The notes below the pieces were generated by a model, which made no database searches, had not been told where the DNA came from, and saw only the letters and a program-made list of their open reading frames with translations. Below are positions 17,988-26,764 of a stretch of DNA of 64,000 bases, piece by piece. The translations under genes and the position numbers were made by a program. How positions within the stretch are numbered: the stretch's first letter is position 1; each line of letters opens with the position of its first letter. The stretch is from Cyclobacteriaceae bacterium (lineage in GTDB: Bacteria; Bacteroidota; Bacteroidia; Cytophagales; Cyclobacteriaceae): assembly GCA_016787645.1 (NCBI GenBank), contig JAEUUF010000016.1, forward strand, positions 1 to 64,000, written 5' to 3'.

Positions 17988-20520
17988 CGAGGGCCTTGTT
18001 GCGGTAGAAGATGTTGAAATTGTCCTTGGTGATTACAAAGTTATGGAAATTTAGGGTGGAAAAGGGCTTTTCCTTTGCCAACCGGGATTCAAACGATTGG
18101 AGGTAAGCAAGCGCCTCCTGCAGCGTGGGCAGGTCACCCACAAAGGTCAACGCAAGTTGATCATCAAAAATGAGGTTAGTGGAAACAAGGTTATGCTTTT
18201 TGAATTGTTCAATATTGAGTTTGTCCAGACGTTGGGCGATTTCGCCGCTAGCCTGATCATAAATTCGGTGAACCACCACGAAGTAATGCGGCTCATCGAG
18301 TGAAACGGCAAAGCGAATGCCTCGGGCACGCTCCGTTTTCTCCTGGAAGGTTCTGGAACTAGTGAGCAACTCTTCCGCGTAGCTATGTAGTTTGCCTTCG
18401 GGGTACTTCTTGATAAATTCTCCCAATTCATACTGGTAACGGGTTACGTCTTCTGTCTTTCCGGTGATAAGAATTTGAAGCAGCTGGAGCTGTGGCGTGA
18501 ATTGAGTCTCTCCAATGCTGTTCGCCTGACGGAGTTTTTCCTGGGTCCCACGCAAGTTATTCCGTTGGAAATCGGCATAGGCATCGCGATAAATCAACTT
18601 TTGTTTTTCCTGGGCAACACTGGTTTCCTTCAAGTAGTCCGGGTTGAGCAATATCTTGGTGTAGGTTGAAGTCGGGAACTCCCGTTTCAATTGCTCAGCA
18701 TATGTTGAGGCTAGGCCATCCTCTTTCTCTTTGTAGATCAGGTACAACTTGTAGAGCACTTCCGGTTTGTATTCGGAAGCCGGGAAGCGACTCAGAAGCA
18801 TCTCATAAGATTGTGTGGCGTTTGCTTTTTCTTCTAACTGAAAATAATAAAGGTCGCCAAGTTTGAAATAGGCCTCTTCAATTTTCGACAGCGCCGATGC
18901 CCTTGCATCCTCTGTTCGGGGAATGGCCTTGTATAATTCGTTAAAAGCGGCGTCAGGGGCTTCGGTGGCCTTTGTTTCTGGGGCGGATTCGCCTGTTGTG
19001 GGCTGGGTCGCTGTGGCTCCCGCCGAAAGCGCAGGAGCGGCATTGGCTGTTTTGGTAGACCGGCGCCAGTTGTCTTCCAGGCTGATGTTACCCCAGATTC
19101 TTCTAAACTCACTCTGGCCCGTTGAAACAGCGGAGAGATTACCAAAGTACCAGTCCGTGGTGCTGGTTGATTCCGTTTGATAAAGGGTACTGGTTTGGCG
19201 TGTATCAGATGCTGATTCCGCGCGGCGCTTCTTTTTCTTTTTGGTATCTTCTTTGGGCTGCCGGGCGGTGAGCGTCGAATCTACCCGATGACGAAGGGAG
19301 GTTGAATCAAGTGAAGCCAACGCCAACAAACTATCCTGCCACTGAATCGTTTCGGTGTAGGTAACGAAGTCGCCCAGGACCTTTTGACGTTTGCTAATGG
19401 CCTCATAGCCTTCAATGTCCTTGGGAAGTGAAGCCACCGCGCTGTCATAATAAGCCTTGGCGGGTGAGAACTTACGGAGCGAGTCGAAATAGATTTCGCC
19501 AGTTCGGAGAAAGGCATTACCCTGGATACGCCTGTTCTTACCTGCATGGGCAGCTAGTTTATAGGCTGCAATAGCTTCATCAAGATTTCCCTGTTTGCGT
19601 TCAAACTCTCCTAATTCGTAATAGATCTTATCCTTGAATTCCGCATTCTTGGTGTCTTTGAGCAGCTTTTCAAATTGATTCCGGATCAGCCGTCTGTTCT
19701 TGTCGTTGTCCAGTTCGGCCACTTGCGCCATATTTAACCTGGCATAAAAATCAATTTCATATTCCGGATTGGTCGCCAGGCACTTCCGATAGTAGCCGTA
19801 CGCTTCGAATCGAAAACCTAACTGTTGATATACCTGCCCGATGATGAAGTAGATCCGTCCTTTCCGGTCGGCCCGGGTCAACAGGGTATCGACGGCACTG
19901 AGGTTTCGAACCATGTTATCAAAGTCGCCGCGCACCTGGTAGTAATAGGCCTTTTCAAGAAATAGACGCTTGGTATTGGCATCACTCAGTTTTTCTTTCT
20001 CCAGAAATTGAAATGCTTCTTCTGCTCGTGGAAAATCTCCATTCTCAGTAAATGTTCGAATTAGGTGAACAATGGCTTCGTGCCGCACATTGGGATCTTT
20101 TCCTTTGGTGTTAACGAACTTGAATGTTTGTATGGCATTTTGAAAATCGCAATCGTATAAGCGTGCGAGGCCAACCAGGAGGTAATTGTCATCGAGCCAT
20201 CGGCTGTTGGGGTGACGTTGAATGGAAATGGACGCCATCTTGATGGCTTCCTCGGTGTCTTTGCGATAGGACTTGGCCAGTGCAGTATCCAGCTTCGGGA
20301 ATAGGCGGAGAATCTGGTTGGGGTCATCATCCTGGCCCTGGGTGATGGTCTTCTCTATTTCAAGAATCTTTTCTTTGGCGTAGAAATAGCCGTTGAAATG
20401 TGCCGTTGTATTATGATAAATGTCGCCTGTGACCGTATTCTGATTGGAAGAGCAACGCCACCCAAAACCGCATATGGAGAGAACGATCACAGTCTTCAAG
20501 AAGGGTCGAAAATTCCTCAT
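17947..20520 (-). CDS. PorW/SprE-like TPR lipoprotein of type IX secretion
   Basis: An 857-residue lipoprotein (lipobox ending at Cys23 in FGWRCSS) with the family-typical start NTVTGDIYHNTTAHFNGYFYAKEKI. It is followed by many tetratricopeptide repeats (for example AYGYYRKCLATNPEYEIDFYARLNMA and DEAIAAYKLAAHAGKNRRIQGNA). A Lys/Arg and Ser/Thr-rich linker (KKKKKRRAESAS) lies in the middle, followed by further TPRs and a C-terminal globular region. SprE in Flavobacterium and PorW in Porphyromonas are needed for type IX secretion and link translocon and ring components. Assignment rests on length, lipobox, TPRs and the neighbouring gld genes. Confidence 0.88.
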   Translation of the reverse strand: MRNFRPFLKTVIVLSICGFGWRCSSNQNTVTGDIYHNTTAHFNGYFYAKEKILEIEKTITQGQDDDPNQILRLFPKLDTALAKSYRKDTEEAIKMASISIQRHPNSRWLDDNYLLVGLARLYDCDFQNAIQTFKFVNTKGKDPNVRHEAIVHLIRTFTENGDFPRAEEAFQFLEKEKLSDANTKRLFLEKAYYYQVRGDFDNMVRNLSAVDTLLTRADRKGRIYFIIGQVYQQLGFRFEAYGYYRKCLATNPEYEIDFYARLNMAQVAELDNDKNRRLIRNQFEKLLKDTKNAEFKDKIYYELGEFERKQGNLDEAIAAYKLAAHAGKNRRIQGNAFLRTGEIYFDSLRKFSPAKAYYDSAVASLPKDIEGYEAISKRQKVLGDFVTYTETIQWQDSLLALASLDSTSLRHRVDSTLTARQPKEDTKKKKKRRAESASDTRQTSTLYQTESTSTTDWYFGNLSAVSTGQSEFRRIWGNISLEDNWRRSTKTANAAPALSAGATATQPTTGESAPETKATEAPDAAFNELYKAIPRTEDARASALSKIEEAYFKLGDLYYFQLEEKANATQSYEMLLSRFPASEYKPEVLYKLYLIYKEKEDGLASTYAEQLKREFPTSTYTKILLNPDYLKETSVAQEKQKLIYRDAYADFQRNNLRGTQEKLRQANSIGETQFTPQLQLLQILITGKTEDVTRYQYELGEFIKKYPEGKLHSYAEELLTSSRTFQEKTERARGIRFAVSLDEPHYFVVVHRIYDQASGEIAQRLDKLNIEQFKKHNLVSTNLIFDDQLALTFVGDLPTLQEALAYLQSFESRLAKEKPFSTLNFHNFVITKDNFNIFYRNKALDEYLSFFDRYYKK

Positions 20521-20557
20521 GTGCCGGTTTACTCAATAAACGTAAAAATCAGGTTTT

Positions 20558-20565
20558 CAATATTA
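20558..20565 (-). promoter_or_regulatory. Possible -7 box (TAATATTG on the reverse strand) for porW
   Basis: One mismatch to TAnnTTTG, 37 bases upstream of the porW start in the 67-base divergent gap shared with the M23 gene. Confidence 0.3.
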
Positions 20566-20582
20566 TAATCAGCCAGATTATC

Positions 20583-20590
20583 TAATTTTG
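20583..20590 (+). promoter_or_regulatory. -7 box (TAATTTTG) overlapping the assigned M23 start codon
   Basis: Exact TAnnTTTG match whose last three bases are the TTG start codon assigned to the M23 gene. Both cannot be used at once unless transcription starts further upstream. Confidence 0.4.
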
Positions 20591-21472
20591 AGCCAATTTA
20601 CGAAGCTGAAACCCAAGAAAACCATAGCGGAGCGGTTCAATACCAAGTACCAGTTGGTAATCCGGAAGGAGGAGAACCTGGAAGAGAAATCGACCTTTGG
20701 CTTTACCTATACCCGGATTTTGGTGATCGGGTTCATTGTCTTCATGCTGATTTTTGCGGCAAGCCTTTATCTATCACAGAGCCTTCTTGCCCGTTGGTTT
20801 GATCCCCGTTATGCGCAGCGGGAGGTGGACAAGAAGTTGTATCAATTGCGGCTAAGGGTAGATTCATTAGCGCGCGAAGAAGAGGAGAAATCTGAATTCA
20901 TTTCCAATTTCAAAAGGGTGCTCAACGGGGATACTTCCAGTCGATTTGTAGATGCACCCGCCGCTTTAAAGGAACAGACTAAGCCGATCAAGCCAGTGAG
21001 CAAAGCGAAACTTTCGCCCAGCGATTCACAATTCCGGAAAGACTTTGAACAGTCTGAACTTTCTTTGATTTCCTTGACCAGCAGCAAGTATAATGAACTA
21101 AGCGAGACATTCTTTTTCACGCCGATTACCGGGTTCATTTCCGACAAGTATAATATGCAGGAGGGTCACTACGGAGTAGACATCGTGGCCAAAACCAACG
21201 AGCCGGTAAAGTGTATAGCCGATGGAACCGTACTCATGGCCTCCTGGACCCTGGATGCCGGCTATGTGATCGCCGTCCAACACCGGGGAAACCTCATCTC
21301 TGTGTACAAGCACAATGCCGAACTTTTGAAAAAAGTTGGTAGTTTTGTCAATGCAGGTGAAATCATTTCTATAGTTGGCAACAGTGGTGAAATGACGAAT
21401 GGACCGCACTTGCATTTTGAATTGTGGTACAACGGCAGTTCACTTAATCCTGAGGAATTTGTAACATTCTAA
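20588..21472 (+). CDS. LytM-like M23 family peptidase, membrane-anchored
   Basis: A 294-residue protein: basic cytoplasmic tail, one membrane helix (about 42-63), a short coiled region, then an M23 LytM domain. Zinc-ligand motifs are intact: HYGVD (His194, Asp198) and PHLHFELW (His274, His276), so it should cleave peptidoglycan cross-links or stem peptides. The start is uncertain: the frame contains no upstream ATG, TTG 20588 gives the natural-looking MSQFTKLKPKK start, but a promoter box overlaps it. The bactofilin begins 10 bases downstream; M23-bactofilin pairs recur in bacteria that shape their walls with bactofilins. Confidence 0.9.
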   Translation: MSQFTKLKPKKTIAERFNTKYQLVIRKEENLEEKSTFGFTYTRILVIGFIVFMLIFAASLYLSQSLLARWFDPRYAQREVDKKLYQLRLRVDSLAREEEEKSEFISNFKRVLNGDTSSRFVDAPAALKEQTKPIKPVSKAKLSPSDSQFRKDFEQSELSLISLTSSKYNELSETFFFTPITGFISDKYNMQEGHYGVDIVAKTNEPVKCIADGTVLMASWTLDAGYVIAVQHRGNLISVYKHNAELLKKVGSFVNAGEIISIVGNSGEMTNGPHLHFELWYNGSSLNPEEFVTF

Positions 21473-21482
21473 AACAAACGAA

Positions 21483-21908
21483 ATGTTCACTACGAAAGAG
21501 GAAAAGAAGGCAGCCGACGAGATTACCAATTCCAGCAATGTTATTGGGAAGGGCACGGTGCTGGAGGGAAACATTGAAGCGTCCGGAAACATCCGGATCG
21601 AAGGCCGGATCATCGGCAACATCAAGTCAAAATCGAAAGTAGCCCTTGGCAATTCTTGTGTTGTCGACGGTAATGTGTCGGCCCAGAACGCTGACATTGA
21701 GGGCACGGTAAAAGGCAAGGTGGAAATTGCAGACCTCCTGGTATTGAAAGCGACTGGGATGGTTCAGGGAGATATCATCACCGGAAAATTGGTGGTGGAG
21801 CCCGGGGCTGTTTTCAACGGGACTTGCAAAATGGGCGCTGCTGTGAAGGATATCAAGTCTGCCGAAAATGCCGCGTCCAGCTCCTTCCGATCCGAAGCCG
21901 CCGTATAA
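21483..21908 (+). CDS. Bactofilin (polymer-forming cytoskeletal protein)
   Basis: A 141-residue bactofilin. The central beta-helix shows the repeating short-turn pattern: NVIGKGTVLEGNIEASGNI, RIEGRIIGNIKSKSKVALG, VVDGNVSAQNADIEGTVKGK and GDIITGKLVVEPGAVFNGTCKM. It is flanked by short disordered ends. Bactofilins polymerise without nucleotides and scaffold wall enzymes at the membrane. The partner is probably the M23 peptidase directly upstream. Its 3' end overlaps the next small gene by 41 bases. Confidence 0.94.
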   Translation: MFTTKEEKKAADEITNSSNVIGKGTVLEGNIEASGNIRIEGRIIGNIKSKSKVALGNSCVVDGNVSAQNADIEGTVKGKVEIADLLVLKATGMVQGDIITGKLVVEPGAVFNGTCKMGAAVKDIKSAENAASSSFRSEAAV

Positions 21909-22092
21909 TTCATTTGTTCGATACAGTGGATTTGCCTTCCAGCTTCTCGGGGGCATTGGTGTTGCCGGGTGGCTCGGTTACAAGCTGGATGAATTTTTAG
22001 GCCTTTCATTTCCGGCATTTATGCTGACCTTCATCCTGGTCACGCTAGCAGGTATGCTCTACCAGATGTATCAAACGCTAAACAAAGATTAG
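21868..22092 (+). CDS. AtpZ/AtpI-like small membrane protein
   Basis: A 74-residue protein with two membrane helices (about 18-35 and 45-63), containing the family pattern FQLLGGIGVAGWLGYKLDEFLG. Proteins of this kind precede ATP synthase operons and help c-ring assembly or Mg/Ca handling. The ATG at 21868 lies within the end of the bactofilin gene in another frame. The stop abuts the GTG start of the next gene with no spacer. Confidence 0.85.
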   Translation: MPRPAPSDPKPPYNSFVRYSGFAFQLLGGIGVAGWLGYKLDEFLGLSFPAFMLTFILVTLAGMLYQMYQTLNKD

Positions 22093-22491
22093 GTGCTGCG
22101 CTTTGCCTTGTTGACACTTCTTCTGGCCGGCATGCTCTATGGCGGGGTTATGGTAGGCGCCAGCCAATCCTGGTTTGGGATGCCTTCCTTCGCGTTAGAG
22201 TCCACCTTATTCTTGATGGTCGCCCATGCGGGGATGTTTGGATTTGTGACCCGGCACCTCCATCAACGCCCCGGGGATTTTGTCAAGATTTACCTTGGTT
22301 CGGCTGTGCTCAGGATTCTCTTCTTTGGTGTGTTTATTTTTCTGGTCATCCGGCTGGACCCAGTTTCCAGTGCAGGAAATGCCCTCTTTTTCCTGATCAG
22401 CTACTTCTTGTTTACAGGCCTGGAAGTGATAGCCCTTTATCGAACGGTGAGCCGCAACGAACCTACAAAAACAGGCCAAAAAGGACTTTAA
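22093..22491 (+). CDS. Small membrane protein before atpB (AtpI-like role inferred)
   Basis: A 132-residue protein with four predicted helices (about 3-22, 31-50, 66-90, 93-118) and a basic C-terminal tail. It starts with GTG immediately after the previous stop. I do not recognise a domain from sequence alone; the position between AtpZ and subunit a suggests a second AtpI-like assembly factor. Residue composition is ordinary for the window. Confidence 0.7.
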   Translation: MLRFALLTLLLAGMLYGGVMVGASQSWFGMPSFALESTLFLMVAHAGMFGFVTRHLHQRPGDFVKIYLGSAVLRILFFGVFIFLVIRLDPVSSAGNALFFLISYFLFTGLEVIALYRTVSRNEPTKTGQKGL

Positions 22492-22517
22492 ACATTTTTT
22501 TTTGGGCTATTAATCAA

Positions 22518-22525
22518 TAGTTTTG
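22518..22525 (+). promoter_or_regulatory. -7 box (TAGTTTTG) for atpB
   Basis: Exact TAnnTTTG match 17 bases before the GTG at 22543. It allows an atpB-E-F-H-A-G transcript separate from the M23/bactofilin unit. Confidence 0.5.
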
Positions 22526-22542
22526 CGTCGACATTTAAGACC

Positions 22543-23607
22543 GTGAAAATCCTCCCTAGAAACGCCCTAAATACCATCAAAAAGGGCATTTTTCTGCTGT
22601 CTCTGGCCACGTTTTTGCTCGCGTTTTCGGGGGCTTTTGGACAAGAGGAACATAGTGCTTCAACCACCGAACATTCCGCCCCTTCCGGGGAGGAGCCCAG
22701 CATCAGCGAAGTGATCATTGAGCACGTCATGGACAACCATGTCTGGCACTTTTTCAATGGTGGGACATGGTACCTGCCCGTGATTGTTCACACACCGGAG
22801 CGCGGCTTGGAGATTTTTTCATCCCGCAATTTCTACAATGAGCACCACGCTTTGGTGGAATACAACGGTTACAAGCTCGAGCATAACACGATCTACCTAG
22901 AAGGCAAGCCTGTTCGGGATTTTTCCATCACCAAGAATGTGGCGATGCTGTTCCTCAATGCTGCTTTGATACTTTGGGTTATGTTGGCGGTTTCACGGGC
23001 CTACCGCGCCAATCCAGGCAAGGCCCCGAGCGGACTGCAGTCCTTTATCGAGCCGGTGATTCTTTTTGTGAAAGATGAGGTGGTGAAGCCAAATATAGGA
23101 CCGCGTTACGAGCGTTACCTTCCCTACCTGCTCACACTATTCTTTTTTATCCTCTTTGGAAACTTGTTGGGCCTGCTTCCAGGAGCAGCTAATCTTACCG
23201 GCAACATTGCCGTTACAGTTACGCTGGCGGTGTTCACCTTCCTGATTACAAACTTTAGCGGGAATTCTTCTTATTGGAAGCACATCTTTTGGACGCCAGG
23301 TGTTCCGCTTCCTTTGCGCGTGATTATCCTGCCGGTGGAGATCATTGGTGTTTTTACCAAGCCATTCTCCCTGATGATTCGTCTCTTTGCAGCCATTACC
23401 GCAGGACACATTGTGATGCTGAGCCTTATTTCGCTCACTTTCATATTCCATAGTTACATGGTGGGGATTGGCTCATCGATATTCGTGTTGTTTATCAGCC
23501 TGATTGAATTACTGGTGGCGGGGATTCAGGCGTATGTATTCACGCTGTTTACTTCGCTGTATATAGGATTGGCTGTTGAAGAACACCACGGCGAGGAAGC
23601 GCATTGA
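22543..23607 (+). CDS. atpB: ATP synthase F0 subunit a
   Basis: A 354-residue proton-channel subunit. A signal-like hydrophobic N-terminus ends in GAFGQEEHS, followed by an extra His/Glu-rich periplasmic region of about 90 residues. Long N-terminal extensions are common in Bacteroidetes subunit a. Then come the transmembrane core and the essential Arg in MIRLFAAITAGHIV. The C-terminus is also His/Glu-rich (EEHHGEEAH). The start is GTG 22543 (MKILPRNA); no ATG fits before the signal-like segment. Confidence 0.95.
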   Translation: MKILPRNALNTIKKGIFLLSLATFLLAFSGAFGQEEHSASTTEHSAPSGEEPSISEVIIEHVMDNHVWHFFNGGTWYLPVIVHTPERGLEIFSSRNFYNEHHALVEYNGYKLEHNTIYLEGKPVRDFSITKNVAMLFLNAALILWVMLAVSRAYRANPGKAPSGLQSFIEPVILFVKDEVVKPNIGPRYERYLPYLLTLFFFILFGNLLGLLPGAANLTGNIAVTVTLAVFTFLITNFSGNSSYWKHIFWTPGVPLPLRVIILPVEIIGVFTKPFSLMIRLFAAITAGHIVMLSLISLTFIFHSYMVGIGSSIFVLFISLIELLVAGIQAYVFTLFTSLYIGLAVEEHHGEEAH

Positions 23608-23646
23608 AAGAGATTAAATGCGCGGGAAGCCGTGCAATGAAGATAC

Positions 23647-23663
23647 TCCGGGATAGACCCGGA
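23647..23663 (+). terminator. Weak hairpin upstream of atpE
   Basis: TCCGGG and CCCGGA pair around ATAGA, followed by TTTTGG, in the 83-base gap between atpB and atpE. It may attenuate or process the operon mRNA rather than end it. Confidence 0.35.
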
Positions 23664-23681
23664 TTTTGGTTCACTTAATAG

Positions 23682-23951
<270 letters not shown>

Positions 23952-23960
23952 TCGGAACAG

Positions 23961-23976
23961 GGCACGGAACTGTGCC
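23961..23976 (+). other. Hairpin 1 of 3 after atpE
   Basis: GGCAC (23961-23965) pairs with GTGCC (23972-23976) around a six-base loop, 9 bases after the atpE stop. Confidence 0.4.
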
Positions 23977-23981
23977 AAGCT

Positions 23982-24016
23982 GAAACTTGCCTTAGGCGCT
24001 GGGCCGGGCAAGTTTC
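23982..24016 (+). terminator. Strong hairpin 2 of 3 after atpE (attenuator or RNA stabiliser)
   Basis: GAAACTTGCC (23982-23991) and GGCAAGTTTC (24007-24016) form a perfect 10-base stem with a GC-rich 15-base loop, followed by TTCTCTTG. It could partly terminate transcription or shield the atpE 3' end from decay, lowering expression of downstream genes relative to atpE. Confidence 0.65.
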
Positions 24017-24038
24017 TTCTCTTGAACTAACCAAGATT

Positions 24039-24054
24039 GACCGGCAAACCGGTC
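24039..24054 (+). other. Hairpin 3 of 3 before atpF
   Basis: GACCGG (24039-24044) pairs with CCGGTC (24049-24054) around CAAA, ending 20 bases before the atpF ATG. Confidence 0.4.
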
Positions 24055-24074
24055 CGTCAAAAAAATAGAATACT

Positions 24075-24569
24075 ATGGAATTACTAACCCCGGGTTCTGG
24101 TCTAATCTTTTGGCAGGCGGTCGTCTTCCTGGGACTATTCCTGCTGCTGTCAAAACTCGCCTGGAAGCCGATTCTCAGTTCCCTGAAAGAAAGGGAAACT
24201 TCGATCCAGGCAGCCCTCGATTCAGCCGAAAAAGCGAAAGAGGAAATGGCCACGCTGAAAGCGGGCAATGAAAAGCTGCTGAAGGAGTCGCGCGAGGAAC
24301 GTGATAAGATTCTCCGCGAAGCCCGGGAAGCCGCCAATCGAATTCACGAGGAGGCGCAAGTTGCTGCCAAAAAGAATGCGGATCGCTTGATTGATGAGGC
24401 CAAAGCCGTCATCAACTCCGAGAAGCAGGCCGCCATGAAGGATGTTCGTGAATTGGTCGCCAAATTCTCACTGGAAGTTGCCGAGAAGGTAATTAAGAAG
24501 AACCTGGCCGCTGATAAAGCGCAACAGGACCTGGCCCAGGGATTTGTAAAGGAAATCAAGCTGAACTAA
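24075..24569 (+). CDS. atpF: ATP synthase F0 subunit b
   Basis: A 164-residue peripheral stalk subunit. One N-terminal membrane helix (about 8-28, LIFWQAVVFLGLFLLLSKLAW) is followed by a long charged alpha-helical coiled coil (KERETSIQAALDSAEKAKEEM, EEAQVAAKKNADRL). Only one b gene is present, so it probably forms a homodimer. Four bases separate it from atpH. Confidence 0.96.
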   Translation: MELLTPGSGLIFWQAVVFLGLFLLLSKLAWKPILSSLKERETSIQAALDSAEKAKEEMATLKAGNEKLLKESREERDKILREAREAANRIHEEAQVAAKKNADRLIDEAKAVINSEKQAAMKDVRELVAKFSLEVAEKVIKKNLAADKAQQDLAQGFVKEIKLN

Positions 24570-24573
24570 GGGA

Positions 24574-25134
24574 ATGGCAGACATAAGGGTAGCATCGAGG
24601 TACGTTAAATCCCTGCTGGCACTCGCCGTTGAGCAGGGAGCGCTGGAAGAAGTGCATCGTGATATGCAATTATTCAGCCTCGTGTGCCGCGAGAACCGGA
24701 ATTTTGTGAGCCTCCTCCGCAGCCCGGTTATCCGTCATGAGAACAAGCGGTCTGTGCTAAAGAAACTGTTCACCGGCAAGGTGGGCCCTTTAAGCCTGGC
24801 CATCATAAACATTGTTACGCACAAGAATCGGGAAGCAATTCTTCCCGAAATTGCAGCAGAATTCCATAACGCCTATAACCGCCATAAAGGAATCGGCAAG
24901 GCCTACCTGACCACCACGGTACCCGCAAGCAAAGAGCTCCTGGAGACGATGCAAAGTATCTCTAAGAAGCTTACTAACCTGCAAACCATCGAACTGCAGA
25001 CCAATGTGGATAGCGATCTAATCGGGGGGTTTGTGCTGAACGTAGGTGACCAGCAAATCGACGCGTCAGTGCGCAGTAAACTGAGGACCCTGAGTTTGAA
25101 ATTTGAAGAGAACTATTTTGTTAAGAAGGACTAA
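24574..25134 (+). CDS. atpH: ATP synthase F1 subunit delta
   Basis: A 186-residue stator subunit joining F1 to the b dimer. The N-terminal helical domain begins MADIRVASRYVKSLLALAVE, and the C-terminal motif IGGFVLNVGDQQIDASVRSKL is the conserved delta/OSCP signature. It lies in order between atpF and atpA. Confidence 0.95.
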   Translation: MADIRVASRYVKSLLALAVEQGALEEVHRDMQLFSLVCRENRNFVSLLRSPVIRHENKRSVLKKLFTGKVGPLSLAIINIVTHKNREAILPEIAAEFHNAYNRHKGIGKAYLTTTVPASKELLETMQSISKKLTNLQTIELQTNVDSDLIGGFVLNVGDQQIDASVRSKLRTLSLKFEENYFVKKD

Positions 25135-25149
25135 TAAATCGAGCATATT

Positions 25150-26724
25150 ATGGCAGAGATCAGACCCGAGGAAGTATCCGCAATATTACGCGAACAACTT
25201 GCCCAAGCACGGACGGATGCAGAATTGGAAGAGGTTGGCACGGTGTTGACCATTGGTGACGGGGTAGCCCGAATCTATGGACTTTCGAAAGCACAGGCTG
25301 GCGAGTTGGTGCAGTTCGAAAACGGACTGCGGGCACTTGTCCTCAACCTTGAAGAAGACAACGTTGGCGTCGTACTCTTGGGTGATCCGCAAGGAATTAA
25401 GGAAGGAGCCACGGTCAAGCGTACTGGCAAAATTGCTTCGGTTAACGTCGGAGACGGTCTGCTTGGACGCGTGGTGGATACCCTGGCCAAGCCCATCGAT
25501 GGGAAGGGCCCAATTGCCGGCGAAGTCTATGACATGCCGCTGGAACGTAAGGCACCGGGTGTAATTTACCGTCAGCCGGTTAATGAGCCGCTCCAAACAG
25601 GTATCAAGGCCATTGACTCCATGATTCCGATTGGACGCGGTCAACGAGAGCTCATTATTGGTGACCGTCAAACAGGAAAGACCGCGGTTGCCATTGACAC
25701 GATTATCAACCAGCGTGAATTTTATGATAAGGGCAAACCGGTGTATTGCATTTATGTAGCCATTGGACAAAAGGCTTCCACGGTTGCCACGGTAGCGGCT
25801 ACACTGGAGAAAGCCGGAGCATCACCTTATACGGTGATTGTTTCAGCAACAGCCTCTGATCCTGCGCCGATGCAATATTTTGCTCCATTTACCGGCGCGG
25901 CCATTGGTGAATTCTTTCGGGACACCGGTAGGCCTGCACTGGTGATCTATGATGACCTTTCCAAACAAGCAGTTTCTTACCGCGAGGTATCGCTTCTGCT
26001 TCGTCGTCCCCCGGGTCGGGAGGCCTATCCTGGCGACGTATTCTATTTGCACTCACGCCTTCTTGAGCGTGCGGCAAAGATTATCAATAACGATGCGCTT
26101 GCCCAGCAGATGAACGATCTGCCGCCTTCGATCAAGCACCTTGTGAAGGGTGGAGGTTCGTTGACCGCGCTGCCTATTATTGAGACGCAAGCCAACGACG
26201 TTTCCGCGTACATTCCAACCAACGTGATATCGATCACCGATGGTCAGATCTTCCTGGAGACCAACCTGTTTAACTCTGGAATACGTCCTGCCATCAACGT
26301 AGGTATCTCCGTGTCGCGTGTAGGAGGTGCCGCACAAATCAAGTCAATGAAGAAAGTGGCGGGTACGCTGAAGCTTGATCAGGCACAATTCCGTGAGTTG
26401 GAGGCATTCTCGAAATTTGGATCTGACCTTGATGCGTCCACCAAATTGACGATTGAGCGAGGACGGCGCAACCTGGAAGTTCTCAAGCAGCCCCAGTATG
26501 CTCCTGTGCCGGTTGAAGAGCAGGTCGCCATCATCCTAGCCTCTACCCGTGGGTATCTCGACAAGATCCCGGCTGATAAGGTAAAGGAATTTGAAAAGGA
26601 ACTTATCGACCTGATGCGCGGTCAGTACAAGAACGTGCTCGACAACTTCCGTGCAGGTAAACTCGAGGATTCAGATCTCGAGACGGTGAAAAAGGTTTCC
26701 CTTGAATTGGCAAGCAGATATTAA
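25150..26724 (+). CDS. atpA: ATP synthase F1 subunit alpha
   Basis: A 524-residue non-catalytic nucleotide-binding subunit. The N-terminal beta-barrel ([20 protein letters not shown]), P-loop [20 protein letters not shown] and the family signature [17 protein letters not shown] are all present. Length is normal. The beta subunit gene is absent downstream; atpG follows after 40 bases. Confidence 0.98.
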   Translation: MAEIRPEEVSAILREQLAQARTDAELEEVGTVLTIGDGVARIYGLSKAQAGELVQFENGLRALVLNLEEDNVGVVLLGDPQGIKEGATVKRTGKIASVNVGDGLLGRVVDTLAKPIDGKGPIAGEVYDMPLERKAPGVIYRQPVNEPLQTGIKAIDSMIPIGRGQRELIIGDRQTGKTAVAIDTIINQREFYDKGKPVYCIYVAIGQKASTVATVAATLEKAGASPYTVIVSATASDPAPMQYFAPFTGAAIGEFFRDTGRPALVIYDDLSKQAVSYREVSLLLRRPPGREAYPGDVFYLHSRLLERAAKIINNDALAQQMNDLPPSIKHLVKGGGSLTALPIIETQANDVSAYIPTNVISITDGQIFLETNLFNSGIRPAINVGISVSRVGGAAQIKSMKKVAGTLKLDQAQFRELEAFSKFGSDLDASTKLTIERGRRNLEVLKQPQYAPVPVEEQVAIILASTRGYLDKIPADKVKEFEKELIDLMRGQYKNVLDNFRAGKLEDSDLETVKKVSLELASRY

Positions 26725-26764
26725 ACTGACGATCATCCTGGTTAACAGGGAATAAGTTGAACGA

